Assembly: GCA_016195825.1 (NCBI GenBank)
Contig: JACPYV010000145.1
Location: 1-47,915 of the forward strand
Length of the DNA stretch: 47,915 nucleotides
Direction of reading: 5' to 3'
Origin: Burkholderiales bacterium
GTDB lineage: Bacteria; Pseudomonadota; Gammaproteobacteria; Burkholderiales; Burkholderiaceae_C
Below, piece by piece: positions 9,007 through 19,714 of this stretch (position 1 is its first letter; each line of letters begins with the position of its first letter). Made by a program: the position numbers and the translations under genes. Below the pieces are notes generated by a model. The model did not search any database, was not told where the DNA came from, and was given only the letters and a program-made list of their open reading frames with translations.

Positions 9007-9011
9007 GCCCT

Positions 9012-10643
<1,632 letters not shown>

Positions 10644-10817
10644 GGGGGTGCGCAAGGGCGGCCAGAGTGTAGGCCCGGCAAATCCGGTCGAAATGCGCAT
10701 TCCGGCCTGCCGAGACCCGGGTTTTTCCTGGGGCGGTGGGGCTGCTGCCGGCGGGGGGGCTGGCCCCACAATCCGCCGCCTGATCGCGCCCCTCGGCGCA
10801 TGGCCTGGAGAAAAACA

Positions 10818-11930
10818 GTGAAGCGTTGGGTTGGCCTGGCGGCATTGTTCGCTGCTTGCATCGGCATGGATGGCGCGTTCGCGCAGAGCAGCTTGCGCAT
10901 CGGCATGGTGGCCGGGTTCACAGGCCCGGTCGCGGGCCTGGTGCAGGAAAGCGCCGACGGTGCGCGCCTGTACTTCGACTCGGTCAACGCGCAAGGAGGC
11001 CTCAAGGGCCAGAACATCGAGCTCGTCACCCAGGACGACAAGTACGACCCGGCGCTGGCGGCCACACAGGCCAAGTCCCTGGCCAGCCAGGGTGTGCTGG
11101 CGCTCATCCTCAGCCGCGGCACCGGCCCAACCGAGGCCATGCTGCCGGTGCTGAAGGAAAACCGCCTGCCGCTGGTAGCGCCCGCCACGGGTGCCATCAG
11201 CCTGCACGAACCGGTGCAACCCTGGGTCTACCACCTGCGCGCCAGCTACCAGAAGGAGGCTGAACGTGCGGTACGCCACCTGGCCGGCATCGGCGTCAAG
11301 CGCATCACCATCGTGCAGGTCAACGATGCCTTCGGCAACGACGCCGGCAAGGGCGCCATCAAGGGCCTGGACGACATGAAGCTGCGCGCCCTGTCTCACC
11401 TGCGCTTTGACCGCAACAAGCCGGACCTCGCGCCCACCATGCAGGCCATTGCCAAGGCCGGCATCGAGGCCGTCGTGCTGATCGGCCCCGGCTACGCGGT
11501 CGTCGAGGGCGTCAACGCGCTGCGCGCGGCCGGCTCCACGGCGCACGTCGCCACGTTGTCCAACAACGCGTCGGCCGATTTCGTGAAGGCGCTGGGCGAG
11601 AACGCGCGCGGCGTCGTCGTGACGCAGCTCTTCCCCTACGAGCGCTCCACGTCCAACCCGCTGGTGCGCGAGGCCCTGGGTCTGAGCAAGGCGGCCGGCC
11701 GCAGCGAGCTGACTCCAGCCCAGCTTGAGGGCTTCGCCGCGGCCAAGCTGGTGGTCGAGACGCTCAAGCGCGCGGGTAAAGACCCCAGCCGGGACAGTTT
11801 CTCCAAGGCTCTGGAAGGCCCGCGCATCGACCTCGGGGGGCTGCAGGTGCACTACACCGACAAGGAGCACGGCGGGCTGGAGTTCACCGACGTGTCCATC
11901 GTCGGGCCCGACGGCAAGTTCTGGAGATAG
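10818..11930 (+). CDS. Periplasmic branched-chain amino-acid-type binding protein (Peripla_BP_6), orphan
   Basis: A 370-residue periplasmic type I binding protein has a signal peptide (VKRWVGLAALFAACIG, cut near AFAQ) and then SLRIGMVAGFTGPVAGLVQ, the usual start of LivK/HAAT-family receptors. The GTG at 10818 is chosen because GGAG at 10807-10810 lies 7 bases upstream; an ATG at 10800 would put that site inside the gene. No ABC permease or ATPase is near. It is divergent from the sensor kinase at 9012-10643, so it may feed ligand information to that kinase; this is inference. Confidence 0.85.
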   Translation: MKRWVGLAALFAACIGMDGAFAQSSLRIGMVAGFTGPVAGLVQESADGARLYFDSVNAQGGLKGQNIELVTQDDKYDPALAATQAKSLASQGVLALILSRGTGPTEAMLPVLKENRLPLVAPATGAISLHEPVQPWVYHLRASYQKEAERAVRHLAGIGVKRITIVQVNDAFGNDAGKGAIKGLDDMKLRALSHLRFDRNKPDLAPTMQAIAKAGIEAVVLIGPGYAVVEGVNALRAAGSTAHVATLSNNASADFVKALGENARGVVVTQLFPYERSTSNPLVREALGLSKAAGRSELTPAQLEGFAAAKLVVETLKRAGKDPSRDSFSKALEGPRIDLGGLQVHYTDKEHGGLEFTDVSIVGPDGKFWR

Positions 11931-11972
11931 AGGCCCCCCTACCGGCTGCGCCGCCCCCTCAAAGGGCTAACC

Positions 11973-12037
11973 CGACTGGCCGGCGAAGCCGGATCAGCGA
12001 GAGTCGCGCGATGATGCAGCCGCCCTTCGGGGGCTGC
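11973..12037. repeat. Hairpin-rich intergenic segment
   Basis: Two hairpins lie between the binding-protein gene and the SDR. The first has arms CGACT/AGTCG (11973-12006) enclosing CCGGC-GAA-GCCGG. The second has arms GCAGCC and GGCTGC (12016-12037) with CCC-TTCG-GGG inside, a stable UUCG tetraloop. No T tract follows, so intrinsic termination is doubtful. It may act as an RNA processing or attenuation structure, or be a dispersed intergenic repeat. Confidence 0.45.
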
Positions 12038-12050
12038 GTTAGGAGCTGAC

Positions 12051-12839
12051 ATGGATCTGGGATTGAAAGGCCGCTGGGCGCTGGTGTGCGCAGCGAGCAA
12101 GGGCTTGGGCCGAGGCTGCGCTGAGGCGCTGGTGGGCGAGGGCGTCAACGTCGTCATCACTGCGCGCGGCGAGACCGACCTTCTGGCGACGGCCGATGCG
12201 TTGCGTGCGTTGAACCCGGCCGTCGAAGTGCGCAGCGTGGTGGGCGACATCGCGACACCCGAGGGCCGCGCCGCCGCGCTGGCGGCGTGCCCCCAGGTCG
12301 ACATCCTCGTCAACAACGCCGGCGGCCCGCCTCCCGGGGATTTCCGCGACTGGGACCGGGCGCAGTGGATCGCTGCGCTGGACGCCAACATGCTGGCGCC
12401 CATCGAGCTGATCAAGTCCACCGTGGACGGCATGGCCGCGCGTGGCTTCGGCCGCATCGTCAACATCACGTCCGGCGCCGTGAAGGCGCCCATCGACGTG
12501 CTGGGCCTGTCCAACGGCGCCCGCTCGGGGCTGACCGGCTTCGTCGCCGGCGTGGCCCGCCAGCCCAGGCTGGCCGGCGCCAATGTGACGATCAACAACC
12601 TGCTGCCCGGTGCTTTCGACACCGACCGGCTGAAGAAGACGCTGGCCGCTGGCGCCGCCAAGACCGGTGCAAGCGCGGAGGACGTGGCGGCCAGGCGCCG
12701 CGCATCCATCCCCGCCCAGCGCTTCGGCACGGCCGCCGAGTTCGGCGCGCTCTGCGCCATGCTGTGCAGCGCACAGGCCGGCTACCTGACTGGGCAGAAC
12801 ATCCTGCTCGATGGCGGCAGCTACCCGGGGACCTTCTGA
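12051..12839 (+). CDS. SDR-family protein with atypical active site
   Basis: This 262-residue Rossmann-fold protein resembles 3-oxoacyl-ACP reductase-type short-chain dehydrogenases: a nucleotide-binding loop (CAASKGLGRG, residues about 13-22), NNAGG (88-92) and ITSGA with Ser141. The expected YxxxK reads SNGAR: Ser154 replaces Tyr and Arg158 replaces Lys. Either the protein is not a standard oxidoreductase or it uses another mechanism; related SDRs with SNGAR are known to me only as annotated reductases. AGGAG lies just upstream of the ATG (12041-12045). It ends against the penicillin-acylase-type gene, suggesting co-transcription. Confidence 0.85.
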   Translation: MDLGLKGRWALVCAASKGLGRGCAEALVGEGVNVVITARGETDLLATADALRALNPAVEVRSVVGDIATPEGRAAALAACPQVDILVNNAGGPPPGDFRDWDRAQWIAALDANMLAPIELIKSTVDGMAARGFGRIVNITSGAVKAPIDVLGLSNGARSGLTGFVAGVARQPRLAGANVTINNLLPGAFDTDRLKKTLAAGAAKTGASAEDVAARRRASIPAQRFGTAAEFGALCAMLCSAQAGYLTGQNILLDGGSYPGTF

Positions 12840-15199
12840 TTCGCTGGCTCAAGCGCATCCTCGCCGGCCTGCTGCTGGTCGTGCTGTTGCTGGCGCTCGC
12901 GCTGTGGCTGGCGTTGCGCGGCAGCCTGGCGGTGCTCGACGGCGAACGGGCCCTGCCGGTGCTGAGCTCGCCAGTCGAGCTTCAGCGCGACGCGCGCGGC
13001 TACCTGACTGTCAGCGCCGAGAACCGCCTGGATGTCGCGCGCGGCCTGGGTTACGCGCATGCCCAGGAGCGCTTCTTTCAGATGGACCTGATGCGCCGCA
13101 ACGCGGCCGGCGAACTGTCGGCTCTGGTGGGGCCGAAGGCGCTGCCGCTGGACCAGGCGCGCCGCACACATCGCTTCCGCCACCGCGCCGAGGCGGGCAT
13201 CGCTCGGCTGCCGGCCGACGAGCGGGCGCTGCTGGACGCCTACGTGGCCGGCGTCAATGCCGGTCTGGCGGCGCTGGGGGCCCGCCCGCCCGAGTACCTG
13301 CTGCTGCGCCAGGCGCCCAAGCCCTGGGTCGCGGCCGACACCGTGCTCGTCGCCTACGGCATGTACCTGGACCTGCAGGGCGCGCAGGGCCGCGACGACA
13401 TCGCCATGGGGCTGCTGCACGACGCTGTGCCGGCCGACTGGTATGCCTTCCTGAGCCAGCACAGCGCTGACTGGCAGGCCGCGATGGATGACAGCCGCAT
13501 GGCCGCCGTCCCTCTGCCCGCGAGCGCCTTGCCCGACGCGCTTCGCGTCAACAAGACGGCCTGCAGCGACTGCAGCCTTCAGGACGCACGGGACCTCGGC
13601 AGCAACAACTTCGCCGTGGCTGCCTCGCATGGCGCCGACGGCCGCGCCATCTTGGCCGATGACATGCACCTGGGCCTGCGCGCACCTGGCACCTGGTTCA
13701 AGGCCCGCATGAAATGGCAGGACGCAGCGGGCGGCCATGACGTGGCCGGCGTGACGCTGCCCGGCGCGCCGCTGCTGGTGGTGGGCAGCAATGGCCGCGT
13801 GGCCTGGGGTTTCACGAACACCACCTCGGACTGGGCCGATGTGGTCGCGCTCAAGCTCAACACGGCCGGTACCCACTACCTGGCTGGCGGCACCGAGAAG
13901 CCGCTGCAGCGCAGCGTTGAGCGCATCGAGATCGCCGGGGCGGCCGCGGTCGATCAGGTTGTGCTGGAAAGTGAGTGGGGGCCCGTCCTGGCGCAGAAGG
14001 CGCCAGCCGGGCAGGCCTATGCCCTGCGCTGGGTGGCGCATGACGTGGAGGGAATGAACCTGCGGCTGATGCATATGGAGACGGCCGCCAACGTCGACGA
14101 TGCCGTGCAGCTTGCGGCCGGCGCCGGCCTGCCGGCGCAGAACCTGCTGGTGGCTGATGCCGGCGGGCGCATCGCCTGGACCGTCATCGGCGCCATGCCC
14201 AAGCGCGTGGGCAGCGAGGACATCGACCGTCCACAGGACTGGAGTGATGGCCGCTCGCGCTGGCAGGGCTACCTGGGCGCGGCCGAGCAGCCCAGGCTCG
14301 TTGACCCGGCCGACGGGCGGCTGTGGACGGCCAACTCGCGCATGATCGGTGGCGACGCGATGAAGCTGGTCGGCAACGGCGGCTGGGACCTGGGCGCCCG
14401 CGCGATGCAGATCCGCGACGACCTGCGGGCGCAGGACAAGTTCGACGAGGCCGGCCTGCACGCCATCCAGCTGGACCACCGTGCGCTGTTTCTGCAGCGC
14501 TGGCGTCAGCTGCTGCTGTCGCAGGTGCTGACGCCCGACTTCGTCGCCACCAACGGGCTGGCCGACTACCGCGCCGAGGTTGACAAGAGCGCCGACGCCG
14601 CGCGGCCCGACGCGGTTGGCTACCTGCTGGTGCGCGCCTTCCGCGAGCAGGCGCTCAAGTCCCTGTTCGCGCCGCTGGCCGGGCTGCTGGAAGCCAATGG
14701 CCTGAAGCTGCGCGATCTCAAGTTGGTGCCCGAGACGCCTGGCTGGGCGCTGATCCAGGCCGCGCGGCCGGACACGCTACCTGGCGCTTTCAAGAGCTGG
14801 CCGGAGCTGTTGCAGCGCGCCGTTCTGGACAGCCGCAAGGCGTTGATCGACCAGCACGGCAGCCTGGCCGCCGCTACCTGGGGTGCCGACAACCCGACCG
14901 GCATGCGCCACCCGCTGAGCGCGGCCGTGCCGGCGCTGTCCAGCTGGCTGGACCAAACTGGCCAAGGCATGGCCGGCGACAGCCACATGCCGCGAGTTCA
15001 CAACCACGGCCACGGCCAGAGCGAGCGCATGGTGGTCTCGCCTGGCCATGAGGAAAAGGGCATCCTGGTGATCCCGGGCGGCCAGAGCGGCCATCCGCTG
15101 TCGCCCTTCTACCGTGGCGACCACGCAGCCTGGCTGGCGGCCGAGCCGCTGCCCTTCCTGCCCGGCAAGGCGACGCACCGACTGGTTTTGAGACCTTGA
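12839..15199 (+). CDS. Penicillin acylase family (S45, Ntn) hydrolase, membrane anchored
   Basis: This is an N-terminal-nucleophile amidase precursor of about 786 residues. An N-terminal hydrophobic helix (RILAGLLLVVLLLALALWLAL) anchors or exports it. The family N-domain follows (LGYAHAQERFFQMDLMRR), then the self-cleavage site DLGSNNFAV, where Ser255 becomes the nucleophile of the beta chain. Family members cleave penicillins, acyl-homoserine lactones or acylated lipopeptides; the substrate here is unknown. No ATG, GTG or TTG fits the N-terminus. The best start is ATT at 12839, overlapping the SDR stop, with GGGGA at 12827-12831 seven bases upstream; CTG at 12836 is an alternative. Confidence 0.85.
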   Translation: MRWLKRILAGLLLVVLLLALALWLALRGSLAVLDGERALPVLSSPVELQRDARGYLTVSAENRLDVARGLGYAHAQERFFQMDLMRRNAAGELSALVGPKALPLDQARRTHRFRHRAEAGIARLPADERALLDAYVAGVNAGLAALGARPPEYLLLRQAPKPWVAADTVLVAYGMYLDLQGAQGRDDIAMGLLHDAVPADWYAFLSQHSADWQAAMDDSRMAAVPLPASALPDALRVNKTACSDCSLQDARDLGSNNFAVAASHGADGRAILADDMHLGLRAPGTWFKARMKWQDAAGGHDVAGVTLPGAPLLVVGSNGRVAWGFTNTTSDWADVVALKLNTAGTHYLAGGTEKPLQRSVERIEIAGAAAVDQVVLESEWGPVLAQKAPAGQAYALRWVAHDVEGMNLRLMHMETAANVDDAVQLAAGAGLPAQNLLVADAGGRIAWTVIGAMPKRVGSEDIDRPQDWSDGRSRWQGYLGAAEQPRLVDPADGRLWTANSRMIGGDAMKLVGNGGWDLGARAMQIRDDLRAQDKFDEAGLHAIQLDHRALFLQRWRQLLLSQVLTPDFVATNGLADYRAEVDKSADAARPDAVGYLLVRAFREQALKSLFAPLAGLLEANGLKLRDLKLVPETPGWALIQAARPDTLPGAFKSWPELLQRAVLDSRKALIDQHGSLAAATWGADNPTGMRHPLSAAVPALSSWLDQTGQGMAGDSHMPRVHNHGHGQSERMVVSPGHEEKGILVIPGGQSGHPLSPFYRGDHAAWLAAEPLPFLPGKATHRLVLRP

Positions 15200-15297
15200 G
15201 TTTGAGGATGGCGTCGCGTCCGCACGTCGCCTTATCATCTTTGCGCTGTGCCGCCTCATTCCAGAGGTAACTTACACGTTCAAGGAGGGGTCATCCC

Positions 15298-16242
15298 ATG
15301 AAGAAATTCGCACTTCCGTCACATCTGTTGCCCCTGGCGCTGGCTACGCCGCTGTTGCTGAGTGGCTGTCTCGCCACGGCGCCCACGCTGGGCGAGAACA
15401 AGGGCACGGTGTCGGGAGCCGCGGGCGGCGAGACCGCGCAGGGCGAGAACACCAAGCTCGAAACCTGTTCCGAGACGCTGGGAACCATCTCCATCCACGA
15501 AGACACGGCGGCCCCCTGGTACATCCAGCTCAGCAGCCGTCAGCTGGGCTCCACGGTGCCAGTCATTCGGCTGATGATCCAGCAGAGCAATTGCTTCGTC
15601 GTCGTCGAGCGCGGCAAGGCCATGCAGGACATGATGCGTGAACGTGCGCTGATGCAGAGCGGCGAATCCCGTGCCGGCTCGAACATGGGGCAGGGCCAGA
15701 TGGTGGCAGCCGACTACACGCTGAGCCCGGAAGTGCAGTTCTCGGGCAAGACCGGCGGCGGCGGCGGGTTCGGCGGCGGTGGTGTCGTCGGCCTGGCCTT
15801 GCTGGCAGCCGGTAGCGTCAGCAAGAACGAGGCGTCCACGACGCTGCTGCTGATCGACAACCGGTCCGGCGTGCAGATCTCTGCGTCCGAAGGCACGGCC
15901 AAGAACTTCGACTTCGGCATCTTCGGTGCAGCCTTCGGTGGCGGCGGCATCGGCGGCGGCGGCGCCTACGCCAAGACGCCTCAGGGCAAGATCATCGTGG
16001 CTGCGTTTGCCGACTCGTACAACCAGATGGTCAAGGCGTTGCGCAACTACAAGGCGCAGACCGTCAAGGGTGGGCTGGGCACGGGTGGCCGCCTGGGCGT
16101 GGATGGCGGCACCACGCCGGCCTCCAAGGAGCTCAGCCAGCCGGCCCCTGCGCCCGTGAATGTGGCGCCCAAGGCGACCCAGCAGAAGCCGGCGCCCAAG
16201 GCGGCGGCGAAGCCGGCTGCAGCCGCTTCGTCAACCAAGTAA
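15298..16242 (+). CDS. CsgG-like lipoprotein
   Basis: This outer-membrane-targeted lipoprotein of 314 residues has signal peptide and lipobox LLLSGC (lipidated Cys23). The middle resembles CsgG, the curli secretion pore and its relatives ([41 protein letters not shown]). Two glycine-rich loops ([10 protein letters not shown] and GGGGIGGGG) and an Ala/Pro/Lys-rich tail (about 265-314) are unusual. AGGAGGGG at about 15283-15290 precedes the ATG. No other curli genes are nearby, so a general envelope role is more likely than curli export. Confidence 0.8.
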   Translation: MKKFALPSHLLPLALATPLLLSGCLATAPTLGENKGTVSGAAGGETAQGENTKLETCSETLGTISIHEDTAAPWYIQLSSRQLGSTVPVIRLMIQQSNCFVVVERGKAMQDMMRERALMQSGESRAGSNMGQGQMVAADYTLSPEVQFSGKTGGGGGFGGGGVVGLALLAAGSVSKNEASTTLLLIDNRSGVQISASEGTAKNFDFGIFGAAFGGGGIGGGGAYAKTPQGKIIVAAFADSYNQMVKALRNYKAQTVKGGLGTGGRLGVDGGTTPASKELSQPAPAPVNVAPKATQQKPAPKAAAKPAAAASSTK

Positions 16243-16249
16243 GGTGCGC

Positions 16250-16993
16250 GTGACGAACGCCGTGGCGCTCGTCACCGGCGCGGGGTCCGGCATCGGCCGT
16301 GCCGTCGCGCGGGCCCTGGCCCGCGAGGGCTGGACGCTCGCGCTGATGGGCCGCCGCGAGGCGGCGCTGCGCGAGACGCTGCAGGATCTGCAACCGCAGG
16401 CGTTGATCCTGCCAGCCGATGTGGCCGACGAGGCTCAGGTGGACGCCGCCTTTGCGCGGCTGCGCGAGCGTTTCGGCCGGCTGGACCTGCTCTTCAACAA
16501 CGCAGGCATCGGCGCGCCGCCGGTGCCCATCGACGAGTTGACGGTGGGCCAGTGGCGCGCCGTCGTCGACACCAACCTGACCGGCAGCTTCCTGTGCGCC
16601 CGCGCGGCCTTCGCGTTGATGAAGGTGCAGCAGCCCCGCGGTGGTCGCATCATCAACAACGGCTCCATCTCGGCCCATGCACCGCGGCCTTTCTCGGCGC
16701 CCTACACGTCGACCAAGCATGCCGTCACGGGCCTGACCAAGGCGCTGAGCCTGGACGGCCGGGCCTTCGACATCGCCTGCGGCCAGATCGACATCGGCAA
16801 CGCCGCGACCGACATGACCGAAAAGATGACGCGCGGCGTGCCCCAGGCCAACGGCCAGACGATGGTGGAGCCGCGCATGGACGTCGAGGACGTGGCCCGC
16901 GCGGTCGTCTACATGGCTGGCCTGCCGCTGTCGGCCAACGTGCAGACCATGACGGTCATGGCGACGTCCATGCCCTTCGTCGGGCGAGGTTGA
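16250..16993 (+). CDS. SDR-family oxidoreductase, canonical active site
   Basis: This short-chain dehydrogenase of 247 residues has all classical motifs: TGAGSGIG (9-16), NNAG (83-86), catalytic Ser139, and YTSTK with Tyr152 and Lys156. It probably uses NAD(P)(H) on an alcohol or ketone that cannot be named. The GTG at 16250 is preferred, with a purine-rich AAGTAAGG just upstream; GTG at 16244 is possible. It follows the CsgG-like gene by a few bases, so the two are probably co-transcribed. Confidence 0.87.
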   Translation: MTNAVALVTGAGSGIGRAVARALAREGWTLALMGRREAALRETLQDLQPQALILPADVADEAQVDAAFARLRERFGRLDLLFNNAGIGAPPVPIDELTVGQWRAVVDTNLTGSFLCARAAFALMKVQQPRGGRIINNGSISAHAPRPFSAPYTSTKHAVTGLTKALSLDGRAFDIACGQIDIGNAATDMTEKMTRGVPQANGQTMVEPRMDVEDVARAVVYMAGLPLSANVQTMTVMATSMPFVGRG

Positions 16994-17051
16994 TCGATTG
17001 CGACTCGGTGTGGGCCGGCCTATGCTCGGACGGCCACTCCAGGAGTGCAGC

Positions 17052-17798
17052 ATGCACGCTCAGAGGTTGTCCAGGTCGATCCGGAGCTTGATCGCCGTGC
17101 TGGCCGTCTCCGGGGCTGCGCTCGCTCAGGCCAGCCCCTTCAGGCTGGTGCTCGCCACCGAGGAATACCCGCCGTACAACATGAGCGGCCTGAATGGCGC
17201 GGTGACGGGCATCTCGACGGACATCGTGCGTGCCGTGCTCGACGCGGCGGGCTACGAGTACGAGATCGCCGTATACCCCTGGGCACGCGCCATCGCGCTG
17301 GCCCGCACGCAGGTCAACACCTGCGTCTACTCGATGTCGCGCACGCCCGAGCGCGAGGCCTTGTACAAGTGGATAGGCCCTTTGGTCGCCAACGACTGGA
17401 CGCTGTTCGGGCGCAGCGGCGCGAGCCGGCCGCAGACGCTGGATGAGGCCATGCTGATGCGCATCGGCAGCTACCAGGGCGACGCCATCGTGGCCTACCT
17501 GCAGACGCGGGGCCACCAGGTGGATGTGGCGCCCAGCGACGATGTGAACCCCAAGAAGCTGCTGGCCGGTCGCATCGATTTCTGGGCCACGGGCAAGCTG
17601 ATCGGCCAGTACCGGCTCAGGCAGCAGGGCGTCGAAGGCGTCGAGCCGGTGCTGACCTTCAACCACACCGAGATGTACCTGGCCTGCCAGGTCCAGCTGC
17701 CCGATGCCCAAGTGACCAAGCTCACGCAGACCTTGCATGCGCTGGAGAAGTCCGGCGCGATCAAGAAGATCTACGCCAGCTATGGCTACACGCCCTGA
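17052..17798 (+). CDS. Periplasmic family-3 solute-binding protein (polar amino-acid type)
   Basis: A 248-residue secreted protein has a signal peptide ending at ALAQA (about residue 27) and begins FRLVLATEEYPPYNM, the typical start of SBP_bac_3 proteins. Later segments (YPWARAIALARTQVNTCVYSMSRTPERE split around residue 75-100) match the orphan group often found alone in proteobacteria. AGGAG at 17041-17045 lies 6 bases before the ATG. No ABC permease or ATPase is adjacent, so transport is unproven and a sensing role is possible. Confidence 0.82.
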   Translation: MHAQRLSRSIRSLIAVLAVSGAALAQASPFRLVLATEEYPPYNMSGLNGAVTGISTDIVRAVLDAAGYEYEIAVYPWARAIALARTQVNTCVYSMSRTPEREALYKWIGPLVANDWTLFGRSGASRPQTLDEAMLMRIGSYQGDAIVAYLQTRGHQVDVAPSDDVNPKKLLAGRIDFWATGKLIGQYRLRQQGVEGVEPVLTFNHTEMYLACQVQLPDAQVTKLTQTLHALEKSGAIKKIYASYGYTP

Positions 17799-17837
17799 GC
17801 TGGCCCGTTCATCGCGCGCCGGCCTCAAAATGAGGGC

Positions 17838-18113
17838 ATGCGTTCCCTGTTCTCCCTGCTGATTCGGCTGCTGATCCTCGTCGTCGGTGCCGTCATCGGC
17901 CTTGGCTTGTTCCTCTTTGCCGTCGTCGCCTTCGCCGTCATCGTGCTGGGCAGCCTGTTGACTGGCCGCAAACCCAACGTGCAGTTCCGCGTGAACAAGA
18001 ACCCCTGGGCGCGCCGCCGCCCGCCGGCCCCGGCGGCAGACGATGTCGTGGACATCGAAGCGCGCGAGGTGAAGGACCCGCCGCCGCTGCCGTTGCAGCC
18101 GCCCAAAGGCTGA
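17838..18113 (+). CDS. Small membrane protein, unknown function
   Basis: A 91-residue protein has a long hydrophobic N-terminal half (about residues 4-41, one long or two tightly packed helices), then a basic stretch (NKNPWARRRPP) and a Pro-rich end (DPPPLPLQPPKG). GAGGG is only 1-2 bases from the ATG, a poor spacing, so translation may be weak or the start slightly different. No function is recognised. It ends convergent with the DUF3047 gene three bases away. Confidence 0.6.
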   Translation: MRSLFSLLIRLLILVVGAVIGLGLFLFAVVAFAVIVLGSLLTGRKPNVQFRVNKNPWARRRPPAPAADDVVDIEAREVKDPPPLPLQPPKG

Positions 18114-18116
18114 GGC

Positions 18117-18815
18117 CTATTTCAACTCGACTGGGCCGTACCAGGTGTGGGCCGAAGCACGGCTGTTGTCGCTGTCGGTCATGACGGCCATCGACATCAG
18201 CGGGCCCGGCTCCTCGCCGAAGGCCAGGCGGAAGTCGGCGGCCAGATCGCGGCGGTGGTCGCGCCAGTGGCGCAGCTCGGCCGGGCCGGAGTCGACGACG
18301 ATCTTGCGGATGCGGTCGCTGCGCGGGTTGATGACGACGGTACCCACCGGCAGCTTGCCGTCCCAGACGTACATCAGCGTCGCGTAGGGCGGCGCTTCGC
18401 CGGTCAGGGCCTGGGCGAGCTCGAACTTCATGCGCGTGCGCAGCGGCAGTTTGTCGACGTCGCCCCCGAAGCCGAAGATGACGCGGGCCACCGCGTCCTC
18501 GCGGTCGATGTCTGCGACGCTGGCATTGGGAATCAGACCCTGGACCCACCAGGAGAAGCTGACCTCGCCGACCTTGTCCGGTGGCGGCACTATGCGCTTG
18601 CGCCAGATGCTGGCGGAACGCTCGGACGACGCCTCCAGCGCCGCCCGGCCGTCCTTCTCTGTCCAGTGGTACAGCGTCAGCTTCTTGCCCGGCAACGCCA
18701 GCGGCTGCCAGCCTTCAGCGGAGGGTGGGGGCGGCGCGGTCGTGGGGGTGGCACAGGCCGCGAGCAGGGCGGCGGCGAGGGCGGCGGTGAAACGGGTCAG
18801 GCAGGCGGTCTTCAC
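18117..18815 (-). CDS. DUF3047-family lipoprotein
   Basis: This 232-residue protein has a lipoprotein signal (ALLAAC, lipidated Cys near 21) followed by a Pro-rich linker and a domain typical of DUF3047 (FSWWVQGLIPNAS, DAVARVIFGFGGD, ATLMYVWDGKLPVGT, VVDSGPAELRHWRDHRRD). Function is unknown; the envelope location follows from the lipobox. Its ATG overlaps the rsgA stop by four bases, so it is the last gene of the M48-pterin dehydratase-rsgA operon. Confidence 0.82.
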   Translation of the reverse strand: MKTACLTRFTAALAAALLAACATPTTAPPPPSAEGWQPLALPGKKLTLYHWTEKDGRAALEASSERSASIWRKRIVPPPDKVGEVSFSWWVQGLIPNASVADIDREDAVARVIFGFGGDVDKLPLRTRMKFELAQALTGEAPPYATLMYVWDGKLPVGTVVINPRSDRIRKIVVDSGPAELRHWRDHRRDLAADFRLAFGEEPGPLMSMAVMTDSDNSRASAHTWYGPVELK

Positions 18816-19714
18816 CAGGTCTTGCGTTGGAGTTCTTCGAGGATCTCGCCGTAGATGCGGTAGCGACCGGCACTGATCAAGCCCGCTTCGACCGCTTTGC
18901 GCACGCCGCAGTCGGGTTCGTGAATATGTGAACAGTTATGGAAGCGGCAATGGGCGTGCTCGCGCAGGTCGGGCATCCAGCGCCACAGTTCGGCGGCGTC
19001 GATCTGGCGCAGGCCGAACTCCTGGAAGCCGGGCGAGTCGATCAGCGCCGTCGTGCGCGTCTCGTCGGTCCAGTACCACTGCGTGGTGGTAGTCGTGTGG
19101 CGACCGGAGTTCAAGGCCTGCGAGATCTCGCCGACCTGGGCCTGCGCGTCCTTCACCAACAGGTTGATCAGCGTGCTCTTGCCCGTGCCGCTGGGGCCCA
19201 GCACGAAGGTGCGCTTAGCCGCAAGCCAAGGGCCCAGCGTTGCGCGTGATCCTTCCCGGTCGGCCTTCAAGGCGACCTCGAACATCGTCAGCCCCATCGC
19301 CCGGTAGGGCGCCAAGCGCTCGCGTGCGGCATCGGTGCCGGGCAGGTCGGTCTTGTTCAGCGCGATGGCCATGCGGATGCCGGCCGACTCGGCCGCGATC
19401 AGCGAGCGCGTGAGTTGCGATTCGCTGAACACCGGCTCCACGGCGACGAGCACCAGCAACTGGTCCAGGTTGGCCGCAAAGCTCTTGGTCTTCCACTCGT
19501 CCTGGCGGAACAGCAGGTTGCGCCGCGGCTCCACCGCCTCGATGACGCCTTCGTCGCCAGAGTCCGCGAAGCGCACCTGGTCGCCGACGACCGCTTCGCT
19601 CTTCTTGCCCCGCGGGTGGCAGACAAAGCGCTTGCCCTCTGCGTCCTCCACGATGTAGTGCCGGCCATGGCCGCGCACGACAAGTCCCAGGTCCAGCGCC
19701 TGGAATTTGCTCAT
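18812..19714 (-). CDS. rsgA: Ribosome small-subunit-dependent GTPase RsgA
   Basis: This circularly permuted GTPase of 300 residues acts in late maturation of the 30S subunit. The order of motifs is permuted as expected: NKTD (G4, 120-123) precedes GPSGTGKS (G1, 173-180) and DSPG (G3, 226-229). An N-terminal OB-fold and a C-terminal zinc site (Cys256, Cys261, His263, Cys269) complete the family plan. Its start overlaps the pterin dehydratase stop and its stop overlaps the DUF3047 start, each by four bases. Confidence 0.95.
   Translation of the reverse strand: MSKFQALDLGLVVRGHGRHYIVEDAEGKRFVCHPRGKKSEAVVGDQVRFADSGDEGVIEAVEPRRNLLFRQDEWKTKSFAANLDQLLVLVAVEPVFSESQLTRSLIAAESAGIRMAIALNKTDLPGTDAARERLAPYRAMGLTMFEVALKADREGSRATLGPWLAAKRTFVLGPSGTGKSTLINLLVKDAQAQVGEISQALNSGRHTTTTTQWYWTDETRTTALIDSPGFQEFGLRQIDAAELWRWMPDLREHAHCRFHNCSHIHEPDCGVRKAVEAGLISAGRYRIYGEILEELQRKTW

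Noticed and set aside
12287..12838. Upstream extension of the acylase frame through the SDR gene
   Set aside because: The sequence there is an Arg/Pro-rich shadow of the SDR; the acylase anchor helix begins only after the SDR stop.
12821..14479. 552-codon open frame antisense to the penicillin-acylase-type gene
   Set aside because: It is a shadow of a gene with clear catalytic motifs; no start signal and no recognisable family.
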